From Allobrachymonas sp. (GTDB taxonomy: Bacteria; Pseudomonadota; Gammaproteobacteria; Burkholderiales; Burkholderiaceae_C), in assembly GCA_018054915.1 (NCBI GenBank), contig JAGPIR010000001.1, forward strand, positions 1 to 32,762: 32,762 bases of DNA, given 5' to 3'. The notes beneath the pieces are model-generated. The model saw only the letters and a list, made by a program, of their open reading frames with translations. It was not told the DNA's origin and did no database searches. Each line of letters begins with the position of its first letter. Position 1 is the stretch's first letter. The position numbers and the translations under genes were made by a program. Shown here piece after piece: positions 23,557-31,758 of the stretch.

Positions 23557-24656
23557 AGCCTTTCCTCCGCACCCAACTCGTCCGTTACGCCGACCGCCTG
23601 CACGAACTGGACTTTCTGCTCAGCCGGGAGGACATCATGCAGGACATGGACAAGTTTATGGCCCTGTCGCGCGAACACAATGATGTGACCCAGATTGCTG
23701 GACGCTGGCAGCGCTACCAGCAGGTGGAACGCGACATTGCTGGCGCACGTGACATGCTGGCCGACCCCGACATGACGGACATGGCACAGGAAGAAATCAT
23801 CGGTGGCGAGGAGGAGCTGACAAAACTGGAAGACGAACTGCAGCGCCTGCTGCTGCCCAAAGATCCGGACGAAACACGTCCCGCATTTGTGGAAATCCGC
23901 GCTGGCACGGGTGGCGATGAATCGGCACTGTTTGCAGGTGATTTGGCTCGCATGTACACACGGTATGCCGAAGCCCAAGGCTGGCGCGTGGAGACCTTGA
24001 GCGAAAGTCCGGCCGAACTGGGTGGCTACAAGGAAATCGTGCTGCGCATCGAAGGACCGGACAGCACCGACACCCACACCGGGGTATACGGCACGCTGAT
24101 GTTCGAGTCCGGCGGGCACCGTGTGCAGCGCGTTCCCGCAACCGAAGCGCAGGGCCGCGTGCACACCAGCGCCTGCACCGTGGCGGTGATGCCCGAACCG
24201 GATGCGACCCAGGCCATCACACTCAATCCGGCCGATTTGCGCATCGACACCTTCCGCGCCAGCGGCGCGGGCGGCCAGCATATCAACAAGACCGATTCAG
24301 CCGTGCGCATCGTGCACCTGCCCACCGGCATCGTCGCCGAATGCCAGGACGGACGCAGCCAGCACAGCAACAAGGCCAAGGCCCTGCAGGTGCTGCAGGC
24401 ACGCATCCAGGAAAAAGACCGCAGCGAAAAGGCTGCGAAAGAGGCCGCCACCCGCAAGGGACTGGTCGGGTCCGGCGACCGCTCAGATCGCATCCGCACC
24501 TACAATTTTCCGCAAGGACGTCTGACCGACCACCGGATCAACCTGACGCTGTACAAGCTTGACCGGGTTATGGAAGGCGATCTAGGGGAAGTCCTGCGGG
24601 CATTGCGCCACGCACGCGAGGCCGAACAACTCAAAGAGCTCGAAATCAACGGCTGA
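23553..24656 (+). CDS. prfA: Peptide chain release factor 1
   Basis: RF1 terminates translation at UAA and UAG. The 367-residue protein has the helical N-terminal domain, the stop-codon recognition motif PAT (195-197 in RVPATEAQGRVHTS), and the catalytic GGQ (240-242 in SGAGGQHINKTDS), followed by QHSNKAKALQVLQAR and the C-terminal RIRTYNFPQGRLTDHRINL. Length is typical. The ATG has no Shine-Dalgarno. The 3' end overlaps the opposing HAD phosphatase gene by 11 nt. The usual downstream prmC, whose product methylates the GGQ glutamine, is not here. Confidence 0.97.
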   Translation: MKPFLRTQLVRYADRLHELDFLLSREDIMQDMDKFMALSREHNDVTQIAGRWQRYQQVERDIAGARDMLADPDMTDMAQEEIIGGEEELTKLEDELQRLLLPKDPDETRPAFVEIRAGTGGDESALFAGDLARMYTRYAEAQGWRVETLSESPAELGGYKEIVLRIEGPDSTDTHTGVYGTLMFESGGHRVQRVPATEAQGRVHTSACTVAVMPEPDATQAITLNPADLRIDTFRASGAGGQHINKTDSAVRIVHLPTGIVAECQDGRSQHSNKAKALQVLQARIQEKDRSEKAAKEAATRKGLVGSGDRSDRIRTYNFPQGRLTDHRINLTLYKLDRVMEGDLGEVLRALRHAREAEQLKELEING

Positions 24657-25383
24657 ACCGACCCGCAGAATACGGCCTTTGCGGTAATTGCCGGGTTTGC
24701 GTGGCTTGCTGTGATGCACCAGACAGGATTTCCGGTATTTCGTGCAGCCCATGCACCACAACACTTGCGCCGGCCGCCTGCAAATCTGCCCCGGTAACAA
24801 CTGGGTTGCCTGGCAGACACAGACCAATTACCGTCGCGCCTGCTGCCATACCAGCGCACACACCTGTGACGGTATCTTCAATGACGAAGCACGATAGCGG
24901 CTTAACCTGTAAGGTATGCATAGCTGCCAGGTAGACGTCTGGCGCCGGTTTGTTGTGCGGCATTTCATGCCCGCTGAAAATGCGCGTGTCAAACCACTGC
25001 TGCAGTCCGGTTTTTTCAAGCTGCATGCAAACCTTGGCACGATCTGCGCCGGAAACGCAGGCAATCCGCCCGTCTGTCAAGGCATGTGCGTGCGCCACCA
25101 CGGCGGCGGCTCCTGGTACGCTTTGCAAACAGTTGCGCAATACCTTGTCCCGTTCAGCCCAGAAATAGTCCAGCCAGGCTTGCGTCAAGGGCTGTCCGGT
25201 GCGCGCCTCGATCAGGGTCGCCTCATCACGAGTGGCCTTGCCGACGAAACGACGCATGCACTCCGTCAATGGCATGTCCCATCCCCGCGCAGACAGCAAG
25301 TCGCGCAGCACCCGCATGGTCAGCGGCTCACTGTCCACCAGCACGCCATCGCAATCAAATAGTACGGCCTGGGGTGTACTCAT
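24646..25383 (-). CDS. HAD-superfamily phosphatase
   Basis: A cytoplasmic HAD hydrolase, subfamily IA, resembling phosphoglucomutase/sugar-phosphate phosphatases; substrate unknown. The four motifs are LFDCDGVLVDSE (nucleophile and acid Asp), CVSGADR, HNKPAPDVYLAA (Lys) and VIEDTVTGV. A helical cap lies between motifs I and II. The frame is open far upstream through the YchJ-like gene, but the ATG at 25383 overlaps that gene's stop as ATGA and gives the normal start just before motif I, 245 residues. It is the last gene of the aceK unit and overlaps the end of prfA. Confidence 0.92.
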   Translation of the reverse strand: MSTPQAVLFDCDGVLVDSEPLTMRVLRDLLSARGWDMPLTECMRRFVGKATRDEATLIEARTGQPLTQAWLDYFWAERDKVLRNCLQSVPGAAAVVAHAHALTDGRIACVSGADRAKVCMQLEKTGLQQWFDTRIFSGHEMPHNKPAPDVYLAAMHTLQVKPLSCFVIEDTVTGVCAGMAAGATVIGLCLPGNPVVTGADLQAAGASVVVHGLHEIPEILSGASQQATQTRQLPQRPYSAGRFSR

Positions 25384-25814
25384 ACCTGCGCCTCGCGGTA
25401 CAGCCAGCGCCCCTGTTCCAGTACGAAACGGCTGTGCTCGGCCAATCGATGCACCCGGCCATCCAGGCGATAACGCGCAATGAACACCACCTCGGCATGC
25501 GTGGAGCTGATGCGTGTGTGCCGCTCGATTTTCAGGCCCAGCCATTGCACGCCCGCATCCAGCGACAGATCCGCCGGGCAGGTATCGGGATGCCAACTGC
25601 GGCGAAGGTATGCCGCATCGCCCAGCACATAGGCGGTATAGCGCGAACGCATCAGCGCTTCGGCATCCACAGCGAATTGCTTGCCCTGCAACAAGGGGCC
25701 ACAGCATTCGCCAAAAGTCACCGCACGGCTGCGTCCTTTGCTTGCAGATCCGCTGCGTCCACAGGGACACGGCTGCGTGTCGGCCCGCAAATCAGTTTTG
25801 CATACTGCTTGCAT
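25380..25814 (-). CDS. YchJ-like SEC-C motif protein (UPF0225)
   Basis: A 144-residue member of the YchJ group; function unproven. The N-terminal metal-binding Cys motif is C16-P-C18 then C37-C38 (FGECCGP), followed by the family core LMRSRYTAYVLGD, YLRRSWHP and the C-terminal beta half (FIARYRLDG, SRFVLEQGRWLY). Spacing between the Cys pairs is 18 residues where SEC-C motifs usually have about 8, and the C-terminal second SEC-C copy found in E. coli YchJ is absent. Its ATG shares one base with the aceK stop (TGATG), and its stop overlaps the HAD gene, so all three are coupled. Confidence 0.9.
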   Translation of the reverse strand: MQAVCKTDLRADTQPCPCGRSGSASKGRSRAVTFGECCGPLLQGKQFAVDAEALMRSRYTAYVLGDAAYLRRSWHPDTCPADLSLDAGVQWLGLKIERHTRISSTHAEVVFIARYRLDGRVHRLAEHSRFVLEQGRWLYREAQV

Positions 25815-27673
25815 CAGATTTCATCGTTGAACAGATTACTGGCTGGCGGTCTGCTGGCAGCAGCATGCGATGCATTGCTGCGACTATGAAAACGCCTGCC
25901 CTGGTCGTAGGGAAAAACGTCCAAAACTTCGCCGCGCTGGATGCGCTTCTTGTGCGTGAGCCAGAAATCGGGCTCCAGTAAATCACCATGATGCTGCATG
26001 AACACTTCCCGCACGAACGCATTACCCAACAGGAACGGTCCGAAGGTTTCCGGGAAAACGTCCCTGGGACCGACGCTGTACCAAACCTCGCCACTGAATT
26101 CATCTTCTTCATTGCGTGGGGGAGGAACCTTGCGGAAATTGCAGTCGGTGATGTACTCGATTTCATCGTAATCGTAAAAAACGACTTTGCCTTGACGGGT
26201 GATGCCGAAATTCTTCCAGAGCATGTCGCCCGGAAAGATATTGGCAGCCACCAGATCCTTGATGGCATTGCCATATTCGATCACTGCATGCTCGATCTGT
26301 TTGCGAGCCCGGGGGTTATCCAATCCCAGATCAAAGGCTTCCTGCAGGTAGATGTTAAGCGGAATCATCCGTCGCTCGATGTACAGATGCTTGATCACCA
26401 CCTCTTGAACGCCATCACCGTTGCGGTCCGAAATTTCAATCTGACTGGGCGCATATTTCTTGATTTCCTCGAGCAATTCGGGCTCGAAACGCTCCAGCGG
26501 AAAGGCCACTTCACGGTATTCCATCGTGTCTGCCATGCGCCCGACGCGGTCGTGCTGGCGCACCAGTTGGTATTTGGCCCGTATCTGCTCGCGTGTGGTG
26601 TCCTTCTGGGGCGGATAAAAATCCTTGATCAGCTTGAACACATAGGGAAATGAAGGCAAGTCAAACACCAGCATTACCATGCCCTTGATGCCCGGGGCGA
26701 TGCGCAACTTGTCGTAACTGTGCCGCAAATGAAAGAGGAAATCCCGGAAAAACAATGTTTTGCCCTGCTTGGCCAGCCCCAGGGCGTTGTAGATTTCCGC
26801 GCGTGGCTTGCGCGGCATCAAGCTACGCAGGAATTGCACATAAGCTGACGGAATTTCCATGTCCACCAGAAAATACGCCCGCGCAAAACTGAACAGCGCC
26901 TGCAAGTCGGCTTCGCCCTGCAGTACGGCATCGATATATATTTCGCCCTTGCTGTTGAACAGCAAAGGCAGCGCAAACGGGGTCTCGCGGAAACTGTTGA
27001 TGATCTTGCCAACCACATAGGCGGCCTTGTTCCGGTAGAACAGGCTGGAGAGCACCTGCACCTGAAAATTGGCGCGCAAGCGGCTTTCCCCGATCTGTTG
27101 CCGCAAGACCTGCACCACCCGATCGAGGTCTCGCTCAAAATCGGCAAACTTCACCCGCAGTCCGTAGTCCTCGATCATGGCTGCGAACATTGCATTCAGA
27201 TTGGCCGAACTTGGATAGTACGAACGATAGGATGTCTGAACATCTTGTCGGATCTCGATGTATTCCGTACTGATGGCAGGCCGTACAAAAATAAAATCGT
27301 TGTAGTAATAGTGGCGGTGAAGAATCGAGGTGGTCACCGAATTGAAAAAAGTTTCGGCCAGTTCCGGCTGCAAATGATCGACCAGCAGACCGATATAAAA
27401 CAATTTGGCCTGATGCCACACCTCCATCGGCAGGCTGCCTGCCTGGAATTCGCGCTCCAGCCTGCGCTCGCATTCGCGCACGCGCAGGTCATAAAACTCG
27501 ATGCGCTCCCGCTGCCCATGTTGCTGCCCATGCCAGTCCTGGGTTTCAAAACGATGCTTGGCGCGGGCCGATTCGGCACGGAATAAACGATAGTGCCGAT
27601 CAAACCCTTCCATCATCGCTTTGGCGATGTCATAGGCTTTCGGGGCGTCAAAGGCCCTGGTGGAATAAGGCAT
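25814..27673 (-). CDS. aceK: Isocitrate dehydrogenase kinase/phosphatase
   Basis: AceK switches isocitrate dehydrogenase off by phosphorylation and on again, steering carbon between the TCA cycle and the glyoxylate shunt. The 619-residue protein has the regulatory N-terminal half and a kinase-like C-terminal half with PGIKGMVMLVF, FPYVFKLIKDFYPP, and the catalytic NIFPGDMLWKNFG (D483) and VVFYDYDEI (D501, D503). A tail of some 25 residues rich in Ser, Ala and Asn extends the C-terminus. aceB and aceA are not adjacent, unlike in E. coli. No Shine-Dalgarno precedes the ATG. Confidence 0.97.
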   Translation of the reverse strand: MPYSTRAFDAPKAYDIAKAMMEGFDRHYRLFRAESARAKHRFETQDWHGQQHGQRERIEFYDLRVRECERRLEREFQAGSLPMEVWHQAKLFYIGLLVDHLQPELAETFFNSVTTSILHRHYYYNDFIFVRPAISTEYIEIRQDVQTSYRSYYPSSANLNAMFAAMIEDYGLRVKFADFERDLDRVVQVLRQQIGESRLRANFQVQVLSSLFYRNKAAYVVGKIINSFRETPFALPLLFNSKGEIYIDAVLQGEADLQALFSFARAYFLVDMEIPSAYVQFLRSLMPRKPRAEIYNALGLAKQGKTLFFRDFLFHLRHSYDKLRIAPGIKGMVMLVFDLPSFPYVFKLIKDFYPPQKDTTREQIRAKYQLVRQHDRVGRMADTMEYREVAFPLERFEPELLEEIKKYAPSQIEISDRNGDGVQEVVIKHLYIERRMIPLNIYLQEAFDLGLDNPRARKQIEHAVIEYGNAIKDLVAANIFPGDMLWKNFGITRQGKVVFYDYDEIEYITDCNFRKVPPPRNEEDEFSGEVWYSVGPRDVFPETFGPFLLGNAFVREVFMQHHGDLLEPDFWLTHKKRIQRGEVLDVFPYDQGRRFHSRSNASHAAASRPPASNLFNDEI

Positions 27674-27705
27674 GGTGTTGGATGAATGCGTGTTTAACCA
27701 TTTGC

Positions 27706-27711
27706 ATTATG
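27706..27711 (-). promoter_or_regulatory. Candidate aceK promoter -10
   Basis: CATAAT lies 32 nt before the aceK ATG in the 91-nt gap after rlmB. Just upstream are the small inverted repeat GGAGG-TGTG-CCTCC and the palindrome GTTCGAAC. No convincing -35. Confidence 0.25.
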
Positions 27712-27764
27712 AAGGCAGGAGGCACACCTCCGTTCGTTCGAACACACGCAAAAATACAGGCCTG

Positions 27765-28523
27765 CTAGCCACGCTGTCGCACCGCTTCGTACAGGCAAAC
27801 GCCACTGGCGACAGAAACGTTGAGACTTTCCACACCGCCACGCATGGGAATGGAAACCAGCGCATCGCAGGTTTTGCGCGTCAGCTGACGCATGCCCTGT
27901 CCTTCAGCGCCCAAAACCAGCGCCAGCGGCCCGCGAAGGTCAGCCTGGTAGATGGTCTGAGGAGCATCGCCGCTGGTGCCAATCACCCAGATATTACGTT
28001 CCTTAAGCTCATTCAAGGTGCGGGCCAAATTGGTGACCATAAAATACGGCATGGTTTCGGCGGCTCCGCTGGCCACTTTGGCCACCGTGGCATTGATGCC
28101 CGCCGCGTGATCCTTGGGTGCAATGACGGCATGCACCCCTGCCCCGTCAGCCACCCGCAGGCAGGCGCCCAGATTGTGCGGATCGGTAATGCCATCGAGT
28201 ACCAAAAGCAGCGGCGGCTCCTGCAGCGTATCGAGCAGATCATCCAAGGAATGCGTGCGCGGCTGCGCCGTCACACGGGCGACCACCCCCTGGTGATTGG
28301 CGTTGCCAGCCAGGCGTGAGAGGCGCAGGCTATCGGCTTCCGTCAGGCGCACCCCGGCTTCTTGCGCGCGTTGCAGAAACTGGCGCATGCGTGCATCACG
28401 CCGAGTGGGGTCAAACCAGACTTCCTGTATCGCCAACGGGGCAGTCTTGAGATGCACGCCTACGGCATGAAAACCATAAACCATGCGTTGAGCAGCAGAT
28501 GAGGGGTGTCGAGAATCAGGCAT
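27765..28523 (-). CDS. rlmB: 23S rRNA (guanosine-2'-O-)-methyltransferase RlmB
   Basis: RlmB methylates the ribose of G2251 (E. coli numbering) in the 23S rRNA P-loop. The 252-residue protein has an N-terminal substrate-binding domain (VYGFHAVGVHLK) and the SPOUT knot with DPHNLGACLRVADGAG, LGAEGQGM and VESLNVSVASGVCLYE. The length is close to the E. coli protein. It is divergent from ligA and upstream of aceK. The ATG has no Shine-Dalgarno, and a CATAAT -10 box lies 8 nt upstream. Confidence 0.95.
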   Translation of the reverse strand: MPDSRHPSSAAQRMVYGFHAVGVHLKTAPLAIQEVWFDPTRRDARMRQFLQRAQEAGVRLTEADSLRLSRLAGNANHQGVVARVTAQPRTHSLDDLLDTLQEPPLLLVLDGITDPHNLGACLRVADGAGVHAVIAPKDHAAGINATVAKVASGAAETMPYFMVTNLARTLNELKERNIWVIGTSGDAPQTIYQADLRGPLALVLGAEGQGMRQLTRKTCDALVSIPMRGGVESLNVSVASGVCLYEAVRQRG

Positions 28524-28531
28524 GGAGAGTG

Positions 28532-28537
28532 ATTATG
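28532..28537 (-). promoter_or_regulatory. rlmB promoter -10
   Basis: CATAAT lies 8 nt before the rlmB ATG; transcription would then start at or next to the ATG. No Shine-Dalgarno is present and the -35 is weak. Confidence 0.4.
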
Positions 28538-28701
28538 CCGCCACCTGCCTGTTGATTCCTGGTGTTTGCAGGGGCCGTCTACAATTTCTACACCAGATGC
28601 GATGCCCCAAAGATGCTGTCACGCAGCCATTGCATGCTTTGGTATGCGTACCACCCCCATGTATCAATTGGTATTTCTGTTCACTCTAAACCTAGTCTGG
28701 C

Positions 28702-30813
28702 ATGCCCACCACTTTTGATCTGTTTCCTGATATCCCGAAAGGCCATGCCGCGCCAACGCCAACGCCAGCGCAGGTCGAGCGCGCTGCAACCTTGCGGCTA
28801 CAACTACAGCGCCACGCGCACTTGTATTACGTGCTGGATGCACCCCAAATTCCAGACGCTGAATATGACCGGCTGTTTACCGAATTGCAGGCTCTTGAAG
28901 CGGCATTCCCCGTCTTGCGAACCCCCGATTCACCCACACAACGCGTCATTGGCCAGGTCCTGGACGGTTTTGTACCGGTTCATCATGCTGTGCCGATGCT
29001 TTCCATTCGCACTGAAACCGATCATGGAGAAAGCGGCGCGTACGTGTTTGATCAGCGTATTCGAAAAGAACTGGGGCTGGAACCGGGTGAGCCACCTGTG
29101 CAATACCAGGCTGAACTGAAATTTGATGGATTGGCCGTAACACTCCGCTATGTGGACGGTGTGCTCGTCCAAGCAGCCACGCGTGGCGACGGAGAAACGG
29201 GCGAAGAGGTCACACAGAACATTCGCACCATCGGGCAAATTCCCTTGCGGTTACACGCAACACAGCCCCCTTCCGTTCTGGAAATCCGCGGCGAAGTCTA
29301 TATGCGGCGAGACGATTTTGAAGCTCTTAACGAACAACAGCGCCAGAAAATCGCTCAGGGTCAGAAAAACGAAAAAATCTTTGTCAATCCGCGTAACGCA
29401 GCAGCCGGCGCCTTGCGTCAGCTTGACCCGGGCATTGCCAAACAGCGCCCGTTGAGTTTCTTTGCCTACGGCACAGGAGAGACCCGGAATTGGCCTGACC
29501 AGCCCGACACCCAAAGTGTCATGCTTGATGCACTACAGGTATTTGGCCTGCCGGTATCTGAACATCGCGCCGTGGCAGAAGGAGCAGAAGAACTGGTCGC
29601 TTTTCACCAGAAAATCGCTGCCTTACGCGAAAGTCTTCCGTTCGATATCGATGGTGTGGTTTACAAAGTCAATCGCCTCGACTGGCAACGGCAACTGGGT
29701 TTTGTCAGTCGCGAACCGCGCTGGGCGGTTGCGCACAAATTTCCTGCACAGGAGGAAATGACAGTCGTTCAGGCTATTGATATACAGGTCGGTCGCACCG
29801 GCAAGCTCACACCGGTAGCCAAGCTTGCACCGGTTTTTGTTGGTGGCGTAACAGTCACCAACGCCACGCTTCACAACGAAGATGAGGTCCGACGCAAGGA
29901 TGTGCGCGTGGGAGATGCGGTTGTTGTACGGCGTGCGGGCGATGTCATCCCCGAAGTGGTTTCAGTGGTGATGGATCGCCGTCCGCGGGGCACAGAGCCT
30001 TTCACCATGCCAACGACCTGTCCGGTTTGTGGAAGCGACGTCGAGCGGCTTGACGGTGAAGTGGATACCCGGTGCACTGCCGGCCTGTTCTGTGCGGCAC
30101 AGCGCAAACAGGCTATTCTGCATTATGCTCAGCGCAGGGCGCTGGACATCGAGAACTTGGGTGAGAAACTGGTTGACCAACTGGTCGATCAAGGGTTGGT
30201 TTCTACCTTACCCGATCTCTACCGGCTAACGCTGACGCAATTGTCTGCGCTGGAGCGCATGGCGGAAAAATCGGCATCCAATCTCTTGGATGGACTGGAA
30301 AAAAGTAAAAGTACGACATTGGCGCGTTTCATTTTCGGCTTGGGCATTCGCCATGTGGGAGAGACCACAGCCAAAGAGTTGGCGCGTCATTTCGGTACGC
30401 TTGATGCACTTATAGGTGCCGATGACGCTGCCCTGACGCAGGTCAGCGATGTCGGTCCGGTCGTCGCACAAAGCCTCCGACATTTTTTTGGTGAGCCTCA
30501 CAACCGCGAAGTAGTGGCTCAGCTGCGTATTGCAGGCGTTCACTGGCCAGAACACAAAGGTACTCCCCAGTATTCGACCACACACCTTTCAGGAAAAATA
30601 TTTGTATTGACCGGCACCCTCCCCAGCCTGAGCCGAGAAAAAGCTGCAGCTCTTCTTGAAGCAGTTGGTGTCAAAGTGACCGGCAGTGTCAGCAAAAAAA
30701 CCGACTATGTTGTTGCCGGTACAGACGCCGGCAACAAACTGGAAAAGGCCCGCGAACTGGGTGTGCCAGTGCTGGATGAAGCGGGCATGCTAGCCCTGCT
30801 CCGGCAGGAATAA
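28702..30813 (+). CDS. ligA: NAD-dependent DNA ligase
   Basis: LigA seals nicks in replication and repair using NAD. The 703-residue protein has domain Ia (YYVLDAPQIPDAEYD), the adenylation motif ELKFDG with Lys140, NPRNAAAGALRQLD, DIDGVVYKVN, the OB fold (RTGKLTPVA), a four-Cys zinc site (C440, C443, C458, C464), helix-hairpin-helix repeats (FGLGIRHVGETTA) and a C-terminal BRCT domain (about 625-703, FVLTGTLPSLSR). The VPMLSIRTETD stretch is the form I associate with Burkholderiales. No Shine-Dalgarno precedes the ATG. It is divergent from rlmB and convergent with the stress protein gene, leaving a 37-nt gap. Confidence 0.97.
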   Translation: MPTTFDLFPDIPKGHAAPTPTPAQVERAATLRLQLQRHAHLYYVLDAPQIPDAEYDRLFTELQALEAAFPVLRTPDSPTQRVIGQVLDGFVPVHHAVPMLSIRTETDHGESGAYVFDQRIRKELGLEPGEPPVQYQAELKFDGLAVTLRYVDGVLVQAATRGDGETGEEVTQNIRTIGQIPLRLHATQPPSVLEIRGEVYMRRDDFEALNEQQRQKIAQGQKNEKIFVNPRNAAAGALRQLDPGIAKQRPLSFFAYGTGETRNWPDQPDTQSVMLDALQVFGLPVSEHRAVAEGAEELVAFHQKIAALRESLPFDIDGVVYKVNRLDWQRQLGFVSREPRWAVAHKFPAQEEMTVVQAIDIQVGRTGKLTPVAKLAPVFVGGVTVTNATLHNEDEVRRKDVRVGDAVVVRRAGDVIPEVVSVVMDRRPRGTEPFTMPTTCPVCGSDVERLDGEVDTRCTAGLFCAAQRKQAILHYAQRRALDIENLGEKLVDQLVDQGLVSTLPDLYRLTLTQLSALERMAEKSASNLLDGLEKSKSTTLARFIFGLGIRHVGETTAKELARHFGTLDALIGADDAALTQVSDVGPVVAQSLRHFFGEPHNREVVAQLRIAGVHWPEHKGTPQYSTTHLSGKIFVLTGTLPSLSREKAAALLEAVGVKVTGSVSKKTDYVVAGTDAGNKLEKARELGVPVLDEAGMLALLRQE

Positions 30814-30850
30814 ACCTGTACAACCCAGCCTGGCAATCCGCTCACTTGAT

Positions 30851-31285
30851 TTAACGGGCAATTAGCACAGGTACTTTTGACAGTGACAGAACCTTGCCGG
30901 CCACACTGCCCAGAATGAACCTTTCAATGCCCGTGCGGCCATGCGAGCCTAGCACCAGAAGATCGCCCCCTTGTTGCTCTGCGAGCGTGGTGATGGCGGT
31001 AGCGACATCATCCCCTTCAATCACGCTTTTTTCAAGCTGTACACCAGCCTGTTTGGCTTTTTGCTCCAGTTCGCCTGTCACTTTCAACGAAGTGGCGTGT
31101 GCAGCGTTCATGTAAGCTTGAAAGGCTTCGCCGCTGTCTTCTCCCAACGACATGTAAGGATAGGGATCGATCACAAATGCTGCAGTGATTTTGGCGCCAT
31201 GCACGCGGGCCAGGTCAATCGCAGTCTGGCTGGCCTTGGCTGCACTGGGTGAGCCATCAGTAGCAAGAATAATATGCTTGAACAT
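30851..31285 (-). CDS. Universal stress protein (UspA family)
   Basis: A 144-residue single-domain Usp. It begins HIILATDGSPSAAKAS and ends with the nucleotide-binding pattern G-x2-G-x9-G-S (in GSHGRTGIERFILGSV), so it probably binds ATP and helps survival under stress or growth arrest. A strong AGGGAG ribosome-binding site lies 6 nt before the ATG, and a TTGCAT / TAAAAT promoter candidate lies about 65 nt upstream. It is a single-gene unit. Confidence 0.95.
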   Translation of the reverse strand: MFKHIILATDGSPSAAKASQTAIDLARVHGAKITAAFVIDPYPYMSLGEDSGEAFQAYMNAAHATSLKVTGELEQKAKQAGVQLEKSVIEGDDVATAITTLAEQQGGDLLVLGSHGRTGIERFILGSVAGKVLSLSKVPVLIAR

Positions 31286-31348
31286 TTTTTCTCCCTTCCT
31301 TGAATTGTGTTTAGCGCGAAAAACAAAAACTACACACCGCGCATTGTT

Positions 31349-31376
31349 ATTTTAGGGTTTATATGGAGAAATGCAA
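31349..31376 (-). promoter_or_regulatory. Candidate usp promoter
   Basis: TTGCAT (31371-31376), 16 nt spacer, TAAAAT (31349-31354), pointing toward the usp gene with a leader of about 55-60 nt. Confidence 0.4.
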
Positions 31377-31428
31377 GGATGCGCCGACTCAATTCGGCAT
31401 CGAATATTGCGTCCTGCAAGAGTGATTT

Positions 31429-31456
31429 TTGCACTTTTGAACTACTTTTCTTTAAT
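31429..31456 (+). promoter_or_regulatory. Candidate plus-strand promoter
   Basis: TTGCAC (31429-31434), 16 nt spacer, TTTAAT (31451-31456). Transcription would start near 31463, almost 300 nt before the CYTH-CHAD ATG, leaving a long leader or a separate small RNA. Confidence 0.35.
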
Positions 31457-31488
31457 CTATCGCCCAGATGCTGACGTGCCTTGCCAAT

Positions 31489-31511
31489 TTATGCAATGTA
31501 TGCAAGCATAA
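31489..31511. repeat. Inverted and direct ATGCAA repeat
   Basis: TTATGC (31489-31494) and GCATAA (31506-31511) are inverted around 11 nt, and ATGCAA occurs twice inside, separated by TGT. The spacing suits a dimeric regulator site just downstream of the plus-strand promoter. Confidence 0.35.
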
Positions 31512-31599
31512 GAGAATAGTTGGATGGTCATCGTCGACCCGGCGCAAGGTGGATCAATGCTGCTGGCCCCGAAAAGACAGGTTCGGTGAATAGCATCAA

Positions 31600-31682
31600 C
31601 GCATGTTTTCTTTGCATGCGGCCACCAGGTAAAACCGTACGAAACAACGGTATTGCATGTCACATGCCGTCGAGACCTTTTT
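31600..31682 (+). other. Paired GCATG hairpins ending in a T-run
   Basis: CGCATG (31600-31605) pairs with CATGCG (31615-31620). A second stem, GCATG-TCA-CATGC (31655-31667), can extend to ACG/CGT across a bulge. TTTTT follows at 31678-31682, though 8 nt or more from the stem. This may be a weak terminator ending a short transcript from 31463, or leader structure for the next gene. Confidence 0.25.
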
Positions 31683-31758
31683 CCCAGCTTGGAATCACCG
31701 GCTCGCAACAAGGCGAAATGACAGGCCCAATCGCCCGCTCTCCCCATCAATACTGAAC

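Larger units (their letters stand above)
31286..31758. other. 473-nt spacer between usp and the CYTH-CHAD gene
   Basis: No convincing gene. The spacer is AT-richer than its surroundings, holds a promoter candidate in each direction, a TTATGC-N11-GCATAA inverted repeat and two GCATG-type hairpins, the second followed by T5. Small open frames on both strands (31520-31756 plus, 31457-31750 minus) lack ribosome-binding sites and recognisable products. Confidence 0.6.

Noticed and set aside
23358..24281. Minus-strand frame of 307 codons
   Set aside because: Antisense to prfA and its upstream spacer; nothing recognisable.
25384..25770. N-terminal extension of the HAD phosphatase
   Set aside because: It runs through the YchJ-like gene in another frame; the ATGA overlap gives the right start.
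31457..31756. Two opposing small frames in the usp/CYTH-CHAD spacer
   Set aside because: No start signals or recognisable products; they cover palindromic sequence.
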